Origin: CAYJAD01 sp964368075
GTDB lineage: Bacteria; Desulfobacterota; Desulfovibrionia; Desulfovibrionales; Desulfovibrionaceae
DNA: 37,952 nt
Assembly: GCA_964368075.1 (NCBI GenBank)
Contig: CAYJAD010000017.1
Coordinates: 1 to 37,952 of the forward strand
Direction: 5' to 3'
The notes under the pieces were generated by a model. The model was not told the origin of the DNA and did no database searches. It saw nothing but the letters and a program-made list of their open reading frames with translations. Position numbers and translations under genes: made by a program. Below are positions 7,004-14,570 of this stretch, piece after piece. Position 1 is the first letter of the stretch. Every line of letters begins with the position of its first letter.

Positions 7004-7930
7004 ATGACCCAAACTACAGCCCATAAATGCGGCTGGGTGGCTCTTATGGGCCCACCCAATGCGGGTAAATCTACCTTACTCAATGCTATTTTAGACCAAA
7101 AAGTAAGCATAGTTACCCCTCGTCCTCAAACTACACGTAACCAAATTGTGGGCATTCTTTCAGAAAAAGAAGCGCAAATTATCTTTATGGATACCCCCGG
7201 CATGGCTCAAGTGCGTGGACGCTTAAGCAAAACCATGTTGCAATCAGCATGGCAAAGCATGGCACAAGCACATATGATTATTCTTATGCTGGACGGCGAT
7301 TTGTATATCCGTAAACCGGAATTTTTGAAAAATGATTTAGCAGCTCTGGGCGAAGCTCTTGCTGTAGAAGATCGCCCCGTGTGCATTGTTGTTAATAAAA
7401 TTGACCTTTTTGCTGATAAAAGCAAAATGCTCCCCCTGCTCACACAGCTAAATGAATTATTCCCCAAGGCAGATATTTTTCCTGCCTCTGCTTTACGCCG
7501 CAACGGTCTTGAAGAGCTTAAAAAGCTTATTATTTCCCATCTGCCTGAAGCAGAAGCGGAATTCCCTGAAGATCAACTTTCTACGGCGCCCATGCGCTTT
7601 ATGGTTTCAGAAATTGTGCGCGAAAAGTTGTTTTTACAATTAAAGCAAGAAGTGCCCTATTCTGTTGCTGTTGATATTGAACAATGGGAAGAAGACGAAA
7701 GCCGCGGGCAAACTATTATTCATGCTGTCATTTATGTGGCGCGTCCTTCACACAAAGCCATGGTCATTGGCAAGGCGGGGGCCTCCATTAAGGCCATTGG
7801 TAGTGCAGCTCGTCAAGATATTATTACCCTTTTAGAAGGCAAGGTGCATTTAGAACTTTGGGTGAAAGTGCGCGAAAACTGGACAGAAGATGTAAACTTC
7901 TTGCGGAATCTTGGCATGATGCCAGAATAA
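7004..7930 (+). CDS. era: GTPase Era
   Basis: Era binds the 3' end of 16S rRNA and acts in small-subunit assembly. All GTPase motifs are present: G1 GPPNAGKST, G2 region PRPQTTRNQIVG, G3 DTPG, G4 NKID and G5 SAL. The C-terminal KH domain shows VIGKAGASIKAIGSAARQDI and ends in the usual WVKVRENWTEDVNFLRNLG. The true start is the ATG at 7004, six bases after GGAG at 6994-6997; a TTG at 6992 in the same frame lies on top of the ribosome binding site and is rejected. The 308-residue length is normal. The gene is followed 13 bases later by the YggS-type gene, probably in one transcript. Confidence 0.97.
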   Translation: MTQTTAHKCGWVALMGPPNAGKSTLLNAILDQKVSIVTPRPQTTRNQIVGILSEKEAQIIFMDTPGMAQVRGRLSKTMLQSAWQSMAQAHMIILMLDGDLYIRKPEFLKNDLAALGEALAVEDRPVCIVVNKIDLFADKSKMLPLLTQLNELFPKADIFPASALRRNGLEELKKLIISHLPEAEAEFPEDQLSTAPMRFMVSEIVREKLFLQLKQEVPYSVAVDIEQWEEDESRGQTIIHAVIYVARPSHKAMVIGKAGASIKAIGSAARQDIITLLEGKVHLELWVKVRENWTEDVNFLRNLGMMPE

Positions 7931-7943
7931 GATAGGTTTCCTT

Positions 7944-8666
7944 ATGACCTTAGATGCAAAAAACATTGCTGCAGGGCTTGCGCAAGTACAAGCCCGCATA
8001 ACTAAGGCCACACAAGAGGCAGGCTTTGAGCATGATGTTGCCTTGGTTGCAGTGTCAAAATTTCATGATGCAGAGGCCGTCATGGCGGCTTCTTTGGCAG
8101 GCCAAATGCTGTTTGGTGAAAGCTATGTACAAGAAGCCTTGGCTAAGCAAGAAAACATCCGTCATTTATGGCAAGAAGAGCAAAACAAGGCTTTGCTGCA
8201 ATGGCACTTTTTAGGGCATCTGCAAAGCCGTAAAGCCAAAGATGTGGTGGGGCGCTTTGATCTTATCCACTCTGTAGATTCAGAAAAATTAGCGCGACTT
8301 TTAGAAACAGAAGCCGCCAAAAAAAATATTCGCCAAGCGGTACTCATTCAAGTAAACATTGGCGAGGAAGAACAAAAATCTGGCATAAGCAGAAAGGATT
8401 TATCGCAACTTGCTCATTATATTCTGCAATGCCCTCATCTAGAGTTACAAGGGCTTATGTGTTTGCCTCCTGTTTTTGACGCAGGTCTTGCCGCCAGACC
8501 GCATTTTGCGCTTTTGCGTTCTTTGCGTGATGCATTACAGCAAGAATTTTCATGCTGTTTGCCGCATTTATCCATGGGCATGTCGGGCGACTTAGAAGCA
8601 GCCATTCTGGAAGGTGCGACACTTGTGCGCGTAGGAACAGATATTTTTGGACATCGCAACGGCTAA
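7944..8666 (+). CDS. YggS/PLPBP-family pyridoxal phosphate homeostasis protein
   Basis: This single-domain PLP-binding protein controls intracellular pyridoxal phosphate and amino-acid balance; no enzymatic reaction is established for the family. The 240-residue product shows VALVAVSKFH, whose lysine is the PLP Schiff-base residue, FGESYVQEAL, WHFLGHLQSRKAK, HSVDSEKLA, VLIQVNIGEEEQKSGI and the phosphate-binding end LSMGMSGDLEAAILEGATLV followed by RVGTDIFG. The start has a modest AGG seven bases upstream. It probably shares a transcript with era. The flagellar operon follows after a 163-base spacer with its own promoter-like sequence, so this gene is unlikely to be part of that operon. Confidence 0.94.
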   Translation: MTLDAKNIAAGLAQVQARITKATQEAGFEHDVALVAVSKFHDAEAVMAASLAGQMLFGESYVQEALAKQENIRHLWQEEQNKALLQWHFLGHLQSRKAKDVVGRFDLIHSVDSEKLARLLETEAAKKNIRQAVLIQVNIGEEEQKSGISRKDLSQLAHYILQCPHLELQGLMCLPPVFDAGLAARPHFALLRSLRDALQQEFSCCLPHLSMGMSGDLEAAILEGATLVRVGTDIFGHRNG

Positions 8667-8707
8667 TAGCTAGTCTTTCAAGGTTCTTACTCTATGGATA
8701 GTAGCCT

Positions 8708-8733
8708 TGTATTACATAAAAAACAGTAATACA
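8708..8733. repeat. Inverted repeat upstream of the fliL promoter
   Basis: TGTATTAC (8708-8715) and GTAATACA (8726-8733) form a perfect 8-bp inverted repeat with a 10-base AT-rich centre. It ends 12 bases before the predicted -35 box of the fliL promoter. It lacks a T-tract and so is more like an operator than a terminator, but neither is proven. Confidence 0.35.
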
Positions 8734-8745
8734 CTTGCCTATGCC

Positions 8746-8773
8746 TTGCTTTTGTATGAGTTTCTGGTATATT
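8746..8773 (+). promoter_or_regulatory. Sigma-70-like promoter for the fliL-fliQ operon
   Basis: TTGCTT at 8746-8751 and TATATT at 8768-8773 are separated by 16 bases, with a TGG just before the -10 box (partly extended -10). The box lies about 56 bases before the fliL ATG. The nearby CTTGCCTATGCCTTGCT only half fits a sigma-54 site because the GG at -24 is missing. Confidence 0.4.
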
Positions 8774-8829
8774 TTGTGCATGTTTACAAAATAGCGATAC
8801 AACAGTCATTTTTTTGAAAGGAGTAAACC

Positions 8830-9402
8830 ATGGCAGATAAAAACGCGCTCCCCGAAGGCGAAGCGCCTCCAAAAAAATCCGGCTTTAAGAAATTTATTAT
8901 TATCTTCTTGGTTTTACTAATTCTTGGCGCTTCCGGCGGAGCTGGTGCTTATTGGTGGTTTTACATGCGTGTTCCTGTAGACCCTGCTACGGAAACACAA
9001 GAAACACAAGAGAAGAAAGACGGTGATGCCGCCGCGACGAAAACAGGTGAAGAAAAACAAACATCGCCCCGTATTGAGCGTCAATCTAACTTACCGCGCT
9101 CTCAAGGTCAGGTACTTCCTTTGCCGCCTTTTGTGGTTAACCTTTCAGACCCCACCGGCAAGCGATACCTCAGACTTGGCATGGAAGTAGAGACCAATCA
9201 AGATGTTGCTGCTAGCGTGAAAAGTCAGAATGCCAAAATTCGTGATGCAGTCATAGTGCTTTTGGCAGGTAAAACCTTTGCTGATATATCTTCTGCAGAA
9301 GGAAAGATACTACTTAAAGCCGAAGTGGCTTCACGCTTAAATCAAATTTTGGGTGGCGCCTACGTGGTGCGGGTGTATTTTACAGAGTTTGTAGTAGAAT
9401 AA
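8830..9402 (+). CDS. fliL: Flagellar basal body-associated protein FliL
   Basis: FliL is a single-span inner-membrane protein around the stator and MS ring that supports torque generation. The 190-residue product has a short cytoplasmic N-terminus, a transmembrane helix at about residues 20-45 (KFIIIFLVLLILGASGGAGA), an acidic, low-complexity linker (residues 55-85), and the conserved periplasmic domain: PPFVVNLSDPTGKRYLRLGM, then VKSQNAKIRDAVIVLLAGKT with a DISSAEGK turn and the C-terminal VYFTEFVVE. A strong AAAGGAG lies at 8818-8824. It is the first gene of the flagellar block here and is followed by fliN after 43 bases. Confidence 0.95.
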   Translation: MADKNALPEGEAPPKKSGFKKFIIIFLVLLILGASGGAGAYWWFYMRVPVDPATETQETQEKKDGDAAATKTGEEKQTSPRIERQSNLPRSQGQVLPLPPFVVNLSDPTGKRYLRLGMEVETNQDVAASVKSQNAKIRDAVIVLLAGKTFADISSAEGKILLKAEVASRLNQILGGAYVVRVYFTEFVVE

Positions 9403-9445
9403 CACTAATAAAAGAACTTCATTATTCAAAAACAAAGGAATGCAT

Positions 9446-10021
9446 ATGAGCCAAGACGATCAAGATGCTCTTGCTGCTGAATGGGCAGCTCAGTTAGAGG
9501 GAGAAGAAAACTATGATGCGGCGGATCCTTTTGCCGCTTTACAAGCGCAAGAAGAAGCTTCAGGCATACCTTCCACTGATGATTTAAGCTCAAACGCTTC
9601 CAGTGATGAAGATTTGGCCTCAAGCTGGGCCGAAGCCTTGGCAGCTGACGCCGAAACGAGCACAGCAAAAGAAACAAAGAAGCCTTTGTCTTCACAAGCC
9701 AGTGAAGCCGTATTTAAAGATATGTCTGACATTGCCAGACGCCCCACGCCAGACGGTACAAAGCGTGAACTGGACTTTATTCTGGACATTCCGCTAGACG
9801 TTTCGGTAGAGCTTGGTCGCACGCGTTTGCTCATTAACGAGTTATTGCAATTGGGACAAGGCTCTGTGGTAGAATTGAATAAATTAGCCGGCGAACCCCT
9901 TGAAGTTTTCGTTAATGGAAAATTGGTAGCACGTGGCGAGGCTGTAGTCATCAACGAAAAATTTGGTGTTCGCCTTACAGATATTATTAGCCCCATGGAA
10001 AGAGTAAAACAGCTTGGCTAA
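9446..10021 (+). CDS. fliN: Flagellar motor switch protein FliN
   Basis: FliN is part of the C-ring of the flagellar switch and binds the export ATPase complex. The C-terminal 80 residues are a clear SpoA/FliN domain: LDIPLDVSVELGRTRLLINE, LLQLGQGSVVELNKLAGEPL, then EVFVNGKLVARGEAVVINEK and FGVRLTDIISPMERVK. The first 100 residues are acidic, Ala/Ser/Asp-rich and probably disordered, making this protein (191 residues) longer than the 110-140 residues common for FliN. AAAGGA at 9434-9439 is six bases before the ATG at 9446; the upstream ATG at 9440 touches the ribosome binding site and is rejected. The end overlaps the fliO start. No fliM is in the window. Confidence 0.94.
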   Translation: MSQDDQDALAAEWAAQLEGEENYDAADPFAALQAQEEASGIPSTDDLSSNASSDEDLASSWAEALAADAETSTAKETKKPLSSQASEAVFKDMSDIARRPTPDGTKRELDFILDIPLDVSVELGRTRLLINELLQLGQGSVVELNKLAGEPLEVFVNGKLVARGEAVVINEKFGVRLTDIISPMERVKQLG

Positions 10022-10634
10022 TACAGCTACCCCATCGAGCGATGTAAAAAACATAGCCGAAAACGTGCCTACGCCTCAAAGTGACGTGAAGAAAGACTCT
10101 CTTGGCCTTCAAGAAAATCAAGAGAATCGAGAAAACGATGCCAGTCATACAAGGCAAAGCGAAGAAAAGAACCAGAAAACCAACACTGCTACAAGCAATG
10201 CTATGGAAAAAGAAATATCTGTCAAAGAACTTCCCAAACATAGCAGTCTTGGTGCCAACACTGTGACAAGTACACAAGTGGCGCCGCCTTTGCCATCAGA
10301 CAGCGGTTTCAGTTGGGGGGGCTATTTTCAGTCCATTGGTATACTGCTTTTTCTTTTGGCGGCATTGTGGCTTTTGGTGTGGTTTATACGCAAATATGGC
10401 CGTTTTAACTTTATTCCACGTCCGGGAGATTTCCCCCATGGGGGCTTGCGCCTAGAGGCTCAATTGCCCTTAGGACCTAAAAAAGGACTGGCCGTGGTGC
10501 GTTTTCTCGATAAGAGGTTGCTTGTGGGCATTACCGAGCAGCAAATTACGCTTTTGCAGGAAGTAAAAGATAATGATGAAAGCATGGATTTTAGCAAAAT
10601 TATGGATGACATCCACAAGCAAGAATCGTCCTAG
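10014..10634 (+). CDS. fliO: Flagellar biosynthesis protein FliO
   Basis: FliO is a small membrane protein that assists FliP assembly into the flagellar export gate. The product has a long hydrophilic N-terminal region (residues 1-95), one transmembrane helix (SIGILLFLLAALWLLVWFI, about 105-123), and a cytoplasmic FliO domain: GGLRLEAQLPLGPKKGLAVV then RFLDKRLLVGITEQQITLL. The most likely start is a TTG at 10014 that overlaps the fliN stop by eight bases, which fits translational coupling. An ATG at 10203 would shorten the hydrophilic tail but has no ribosome binding site. The start is therefore uncertain, the gene itself is not. The end overlaps the region where fliP begins. Confidence 0.88.
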   Translation: MANTATPSSDVKNIAENVPTPQSDVKKDSLGLQENQENRENDASHTRQSEEKNQKTNTATSNAMEKEISVKELPKHSSLGANTVTSTQVAPPLPSDSGFSWGGYFQSIGILLFLLAALWLLVWFIRKYGRFNFIPRPGDFPHGGLRLEAQLPLGPKKGLAVVRFLDKRLLVGITEQQITLLQEVKDNDESMDFSKIMDDIHKQESS

Positions 10635-11457
10635 CGCTTCGCCTTGTGATGTGCCCATACTGCCTAAGATACGCACTGAGCGAACGCTTTGCCCTGTGCT
10701 CTTTTCTCTGTGCGCTGTTTTTACAGCTTTGCTTTTACCTTGTCTGGCTTCTTATGCATGGGCTGCGCAAGATTTAGCCATGCCCCCCATGTCTTTAACT
10801 CTGTCCGGTGGAGCCTCCAGCCCAGAAAAAGTTACTGTTTTATTAGAAATTCTTTTTCTACTAACCATTCTATCAGTGGCACCAGCCATTATGCTTACGG
10901 TGACCAGTTTCACACGCATTATTATTGTTTTTAGCTTTTTGCGTCAAGCCATGGGCGTGCAACAATTACCCCCTACACAAATTCTTGCATCGCTGGCTAT
11001 TTTTATGTCAGTGATTATTATGTATCCTGTGGGCAAAGAGATTAATGATACAGCTTTACAGCCGTATCTTTCTGAAACTATTGACTATAGAATTGCGCTA
11101 GAAAGGGCACAAATCCCTTTACGCACCTTTATGTTTAAACATACACGAGAAAAGGATATTTCTGTCTTCTATGCCATTTCTCGCATGGAAGCCCCTAAGA
11201 ATAAAGACGAAGTGCCTACCATGATGCTGGCAGCAGCCTATGTGATTTCTGAGTTAAAAACGGCATTTACCATTGGCTTTTTGATTTATATTCCATTTCT
11301 TGTTTTAGATATGGTTATTTCCAGCGTTCTTCTTGCCATGGGTATGATGATGCTACCCCCCATGATGGTATCGATGCCTTTTAAGCTCTTACTCTTTGTT
11401 ATGGTAGACGGGTGGAATTTACTTGTGGGCTCGCTGGTTAACTCTTTTCTTTTATGA
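10573..11457 (+). CDS. fliP: Flagellar type III export gate protein FliP
   Basis: FliP forms, with FliQ and FliR, the export gate in the inner membrane. Family sequence is clear from about residue 80: ILSVAPAIMLTVTSFTRIII, then VFSFLRQAMGVQQLPPTQIL, FMSVIIMYPVG, then a hydrophilic periplasmic loop, AYVISELKTAFTIGFLIYIP, and LLAMGMMMLPPMMVSMPFKL near the end. A cleavable signal-like helix is present (FSLCAVFTALLLPCLASYAW, roughly residues 44-63). The start is ambiguous: the ATG at 10573 would overlap fliO by 62 bases, ATGs also occur at 10576 and 10606, and a GTG at 10696 would give a classical signal peptide start. I keep the longest reading but regard a start between 10606 and 10696 as likely. 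Confidence 0.92.
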   Translation: MMKAWILAKLWMTSTSKNRPSASPCDVPILPKIRTERTLCPVLFSLCAVFTALLLPCLASYAWAAQDLAMPPMSLTLSGGASSPEKVTVLLEILFLLTILSVAPAIMLTVTSFTRIIIVFSFLRQAMGVQQLPPTQILASLAIFMSVIIMYPVGKEINDTALQPYLSETIDYRIALERAQIPLRTFMFKHTREKDISVFYAISRMEAPKNKDEVPTMMLAAAYVISELKTAFTIGFLIYIPFLVLDMVISSVLLAMGMMMLPPMMVSMPFKLLLFVMVDGWNLLVGSLVNSFLL

Positions 11458-11517
11458 CGCAACGCATAATAAAGCATGTAACAAGCTTGTAAGTAGGCTA
11501 ACCAAGGAGAATGCTCT

Positions 11518-11787
11518 ATGTCACCAGAATTTGTTATCGGTTTCGGACGCCAAGCAATCGAATTATGCCTTATGATGGCTTTGCCCATGCTAGGCGTAGG
11601 ACTAACAGTAGGGGTAGTGGTAAGTATTATTCAAGCGGCCACACAAATTCAAGAAATGACCTTGACCTTTATTCCTAAAGTTGTGTCTATGTTTATCGCC
11701 CTGCTTCTTGCCCTACCTTGGCTTATGGAACGCATCATTACCTATACAAGAGATGTTTTTATTAATATACCTACCTATATAAAATAA
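11518..11787 (+). CDS. fliQ: Flagellar type III export gate protein FliQ
   Basis: FliQ is the small, two-helix subunit of the flagellar export gate. The 89-residue length is exact for the family. Motifs include FGRQAIELCLMMALPMLGVG in the first helix, VVVSIIQAATQIQEMTLTFI in the loop and PKVVSMFIALLLALPW in the second helix. AAGGAGA at about 11503-11509 gives a strong ribosome binding site. It follows fliP after 60 bases and is the last gene of the flagellar block; fliR and flhB, which often follow, are absent here. A large palindrome separates it from the convergent valS gene. Confidence 0.95.
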   Translation: MSPEFVIGFGRQAIELCLMMALPMLGVGLTVGVVVSIIQAATQIQEMTLTFIPKVVSMFIALLLALPWLMERIITYTRDVFINIPTYIK

Positions 11788-11813
11788 AAAGATTTCATAG
11801 TGTCATTTTTTAC

Positions 11814-11855
11814 TGAGAGGGGAACTTTTTTTAGAAAAAAAAAGTTCCCCTCTCA
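11814..11855. repeat. GC-rich palindrome (copy 1), fliQ/valS convergent end
   Basis: TGAGAGGGGAAC (11814-11825) pairs perfectly with GTTCCCCTCTCA (11844-11855); the T-run and A-run between them extend the stem further. It lies between the stops of fliQ (+) and valS (-) and probably insulates both as a bidirectional 3' end signal. No T-tract follows on either strand. It resembles copies at 15875, 23058, 27706 and 27841. Confidence 0.75.
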
Positions 11856-11868
11856 AAAAAAGCAAAAC

Positions 11869-14520
11869 CTATTCTTCTAAAGCTTCAGCAAAGCGCGCAC
11901 GCAAAGCTTCTAATTTAGTACGAGCGTCTTCCATTTGCGCGGCGCGGTCACGTTCTTTTTGTACCACTTCAGCGGGGGCTCTTTCCACAAAACTTTCATT
12001 GGAAAGCTTTTTAGCGATAGCCTCCATTTCTTTATCAATTTTACCAATTTCCTTATCTAACCTTGCCAATTCACCATGAAGGTCAACAGAGCCGGAAAGA
12101 GGGATAATAATTTGACAACCTTGTACTACTTGCGAAGCAGAAGCTTTGGGAATTTCTGCCTTGGCATCTAGAGTAAGTTCTTCCAAGCGTGCAAGATTAC
12201 GAATCATTTCTTGTGCAGCAAGAAGAACCTGCTCTTGCTCAGCATTTTCTGTTTGCACCAACACCTTTAAACGCAAAGAAGGCGAAATATTTAGCTCAGA
12301 CCGAATGGTACGCACTGCCACAATGACACCTTGAATAAATTCCATGCGAGCAGCTTCTACAGGCTTATGGCATGCAGGACGCGCCACAGGATAGCGCTCA
12401 AGAGCTATATCTTGTCCGGCACCTCCGGGAAGGGCTTGCCATATTTCTGCGGTGACAAAGGGCATCATGGGATGTAAAAGCAGCAAGGTTTCGCGAAGCA
12501 CCGTCCATAAAACATATTGCGCTGAGCCTTTACGAGCTTCGTCTTGCATATCGGCCTTAATAAGCTCTAGGTACCAGTCGCAAAACTCATTCCAAAGAAA
12601 TTTATAACCACCTAGGGCCGCATCGTTGAAACGATAGTCGTCCATGGCTTTTTCCATATCTTCCTTGGCTTTTTCTAAGCGATGCAACATCCATTGATGG
12701 TGTAAACCTTCGACTTTTTCAAGTTCCACAGCACTTGGTACTTCTTCTGGCAAGTTCATCAAAGCAAAACGAGCGGCATTCCAGAGCTTATTAACAAAGT
12801 GTCTGTTGCCCTCAATGCGATCTTCAGCAAGGCGAATATCACGCCCCATGGCGGCAAAGGAGGTCAAAGTAAAACGTAAGGCATCGCAACCATATTTATC
12901 TATCATTTCTAAAGGATTGATAGAGTTGCCTAGAGATTTTGACATCTTGCGCCCTTGAGCATCGCGTACCAAAGCGTGCAGATATACATCTTTAAAGGGA
13001 ACTTCATCCATGAAATGCAAGCCCATCATCATCATGCGGGCTACCCAGAAAAAGAGAATATCAAAACCGGTTACGAGAACAGCCGTAGGATAAAAGGTGG
13101 CCAGCTCATCGGTTTTCTGTGGCCACCCCATGGTGGAAAATGGCCATAATGCAGAAGAAAACCATGTATCTAGCACATCTTCATCTTGCACAAGATTTGT
13201 ACTTTGACATTTGCTGCACGTGTGCACATCTTCCAAACTTACAAGAAGTTCGCCGCAATCTTGGCATGTCCAAGCAGGGATTCGATGCCCCCACCAAATC
13301 TGACGGCTAATGCACCAATCGCGTATGCCATCTAACCAATTAAAATACGTTTTTAACCAGCTTTCCGGCAAAATTTTTGTTAATTCTGGCACAGCGGCGC
13401 GCGCTCTGGGCGCTAATTTTGTGGCGGCCACAAACCACTGGGTAGAAACATGCGGCTCCACCACGGTATGACAACGATAACACTCCCCAACGGAATGCTC
13501 TATATCTTCTATACGCATTAAATCGCCAGCGGCTTCTATATCAGCCACAATATTTTTACGGCAATCTTTTTTATTTTGTCCGGCATAAGGGCCGGCTACT
13601 TCCTTCATAATGCCCATATCATCAATGGCCTGAATAAATTCTAAACCATGCTTTTGCCCAAGAGCCCAGTCATTATGATCGTGCGAAGGAGTTACCTTTA
13701 AAGCACCAGTGCCAAACTCTCTATCAACATAATTATCAGCAATGATGGGTATTTCTCTTTTAATGATAGGCACATAAGCTTTTTTTCCTATCAGGTGCGC
13801 GTAGCGCTCATCTTCGGGATGTACACAAATGGCGGTATCGCCCAAAATAGTTTCAGGGCGTGTGGTCGCAATGGTTATGCTTTCATCCGCATCTACAATA
13901 TGGTAACGTATATGCCATAAGTGGCTTTTATGATTGTTGTGCTCTACTTCGTCATCAGCTAAGGCTGTATGACAACGACTGCACCAGTTAATAATGTAAT
14001 CCCCCTTGTAAATGTAGCCTTGGTTATATAAGTCTACAAAAACTTTACGCACTGCTTCGGAAAGGCCTTCATCCATGGTAAAGCGCAAGCGGCTCCAGTC
14101 AACGGAGGCGCCCATTTTTCGAATTTGGTTAAGAATGGTATTGCCATATTCTTCGCGCCATTGCCATACTTTATCCACAAAAGCCTCACGGCCAAGATCT
14201 TGACGCTTCACGCCATCCTTAGCCAAAGAACGTTCCACCACATTTTGTGTAGCAATGCCGGCATGGTCTGTACCCGGCACCCAAAGAACTTTTTTTCCCT
14301 TTTGACGCGCATGACGACAAAGCACATCAATAAGAGTCAAGTTTAAAGCATGACCAATATGCAACACGCCTGTTACATTGGGCGGGGGTATAACAATGGC
14401 GTAGGGCTCGCCTTCAGCTTGCATATTTGGAGTAAATGTTGCATTTTGTTCCCAATGGTCACACCAACGCGCCTCGACATTATGAGGCTCATAGCCCTTA
14501 GGTAAAGCAGTATCTGCCAT
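11869..14520 (-). CDS. valS: Valyl-tRNA synthetase
   Basis: ValS charges tRNA-Val with valine and edits threonine. The 883-residue class I synthetase has the nucleotide-binding HIGH motif at residues 54-57 (PPPNVTGVLHIGHALN), the connective-peptide editing domain with TTRPETILGDTAICVHPED, the FFWVARMMMMGLHF block, and KMSKS in GRKMSKSLGNSI at about residue 525. Two CxxC pairs near residues 420-445 (CQDCGELL, CSKCQS) suggest a zinc-binding insertion. The C-terminal 70 residues form the usual tRNA-binding coiled coil (rich in Lys/Glu, LDKEIGKIDKEMEAI). GGAG lies eight bases before the ATG. The gene stands alone, convergent with fliQ and divergent from the BPL_N-domain gene. Confidence 0.98.
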   Translation of the reverse strand: MADTALPKGYEPHNVEARWCDHWEQNATFTPNMQAEGEPYAIVIPPPNVTGVLHIGHALNLTLIDVLCRHARQKGKKVLWVPGTDHAGIATQNVVERSLAKDGVKRQDLGREAFVDKVWQWREEYGNTILNQIRKMGASVDWSRLRFTMDEGLSEAVRKVFVDLYNQGYIYKGDYIINWCSRCHTALADDEVEHNNHKSHLWHIRYHIVDADESITIATTRPETILGDTAICVHPEDERYAHLIGKKAYVPIIKREIPIIADNYVDREFGTGALKVTPSHDHNDWALGQKHGLEFIQAIDDMGIMKEVAGPYAGQNKKDCRKNIVADIEAAGDLMRIEDIEHSVGECYRCHTVVEPHVSTQWFVAATKLAPRARAAVPELTKILPESWLKTYFNWLDGIRDWCISRQIWWGHRIPAWTCQDCGELLVSLEDVHTCSKCQSTNLVQDEDVLDTWFSSALWPFSTMGWPQKTDELATFYPTAVLVTGFDILFFWVARMMMMGLHFMDEVPFKDVYLHALVRDAQGRKMSKSLGNSINPLEMIDKYGCDALRFTLTSFAAMGRDIRLAEDRIEGNRHFVNKLWNAARFALMNLPEEVPSAVELEKVEGLHHQWMLHRLEKAKEDMEKAMDDYRFNDAALGGYKFLWNEFCDWYLELIKADMQDEARKGSAQYVLWTVLRETLLLLHPMMPFVTAEIWQALPGGAGQDIALERYPVARPACHKPVEAARMEFIQGVIVAVRTIRSELNISPSLRLKVLVQTENAEQEQVLLAAQEMIRNLARLEELTLDAKAEIPKASASQVVQGCQIIIPLSGSVDLHGELARLDKEIGKIDKEMEAIAKKLSNESFVERAPAEVVQKERDRAAQMEDARTKLEALRARFAEALEE

Positions 14521-14570
14521 CTTGATTTCTCCACAAAGGTGCCATACTGTGCCTCACAGGAGACAACTAC

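Noticed and set aside
8734..8752. Sigma-54 promoter for the flagellar operon
   Set aside because: The TTGC element is present but the GG dinucleotide at -24 is absent; the sigma-70-like pair fits better.
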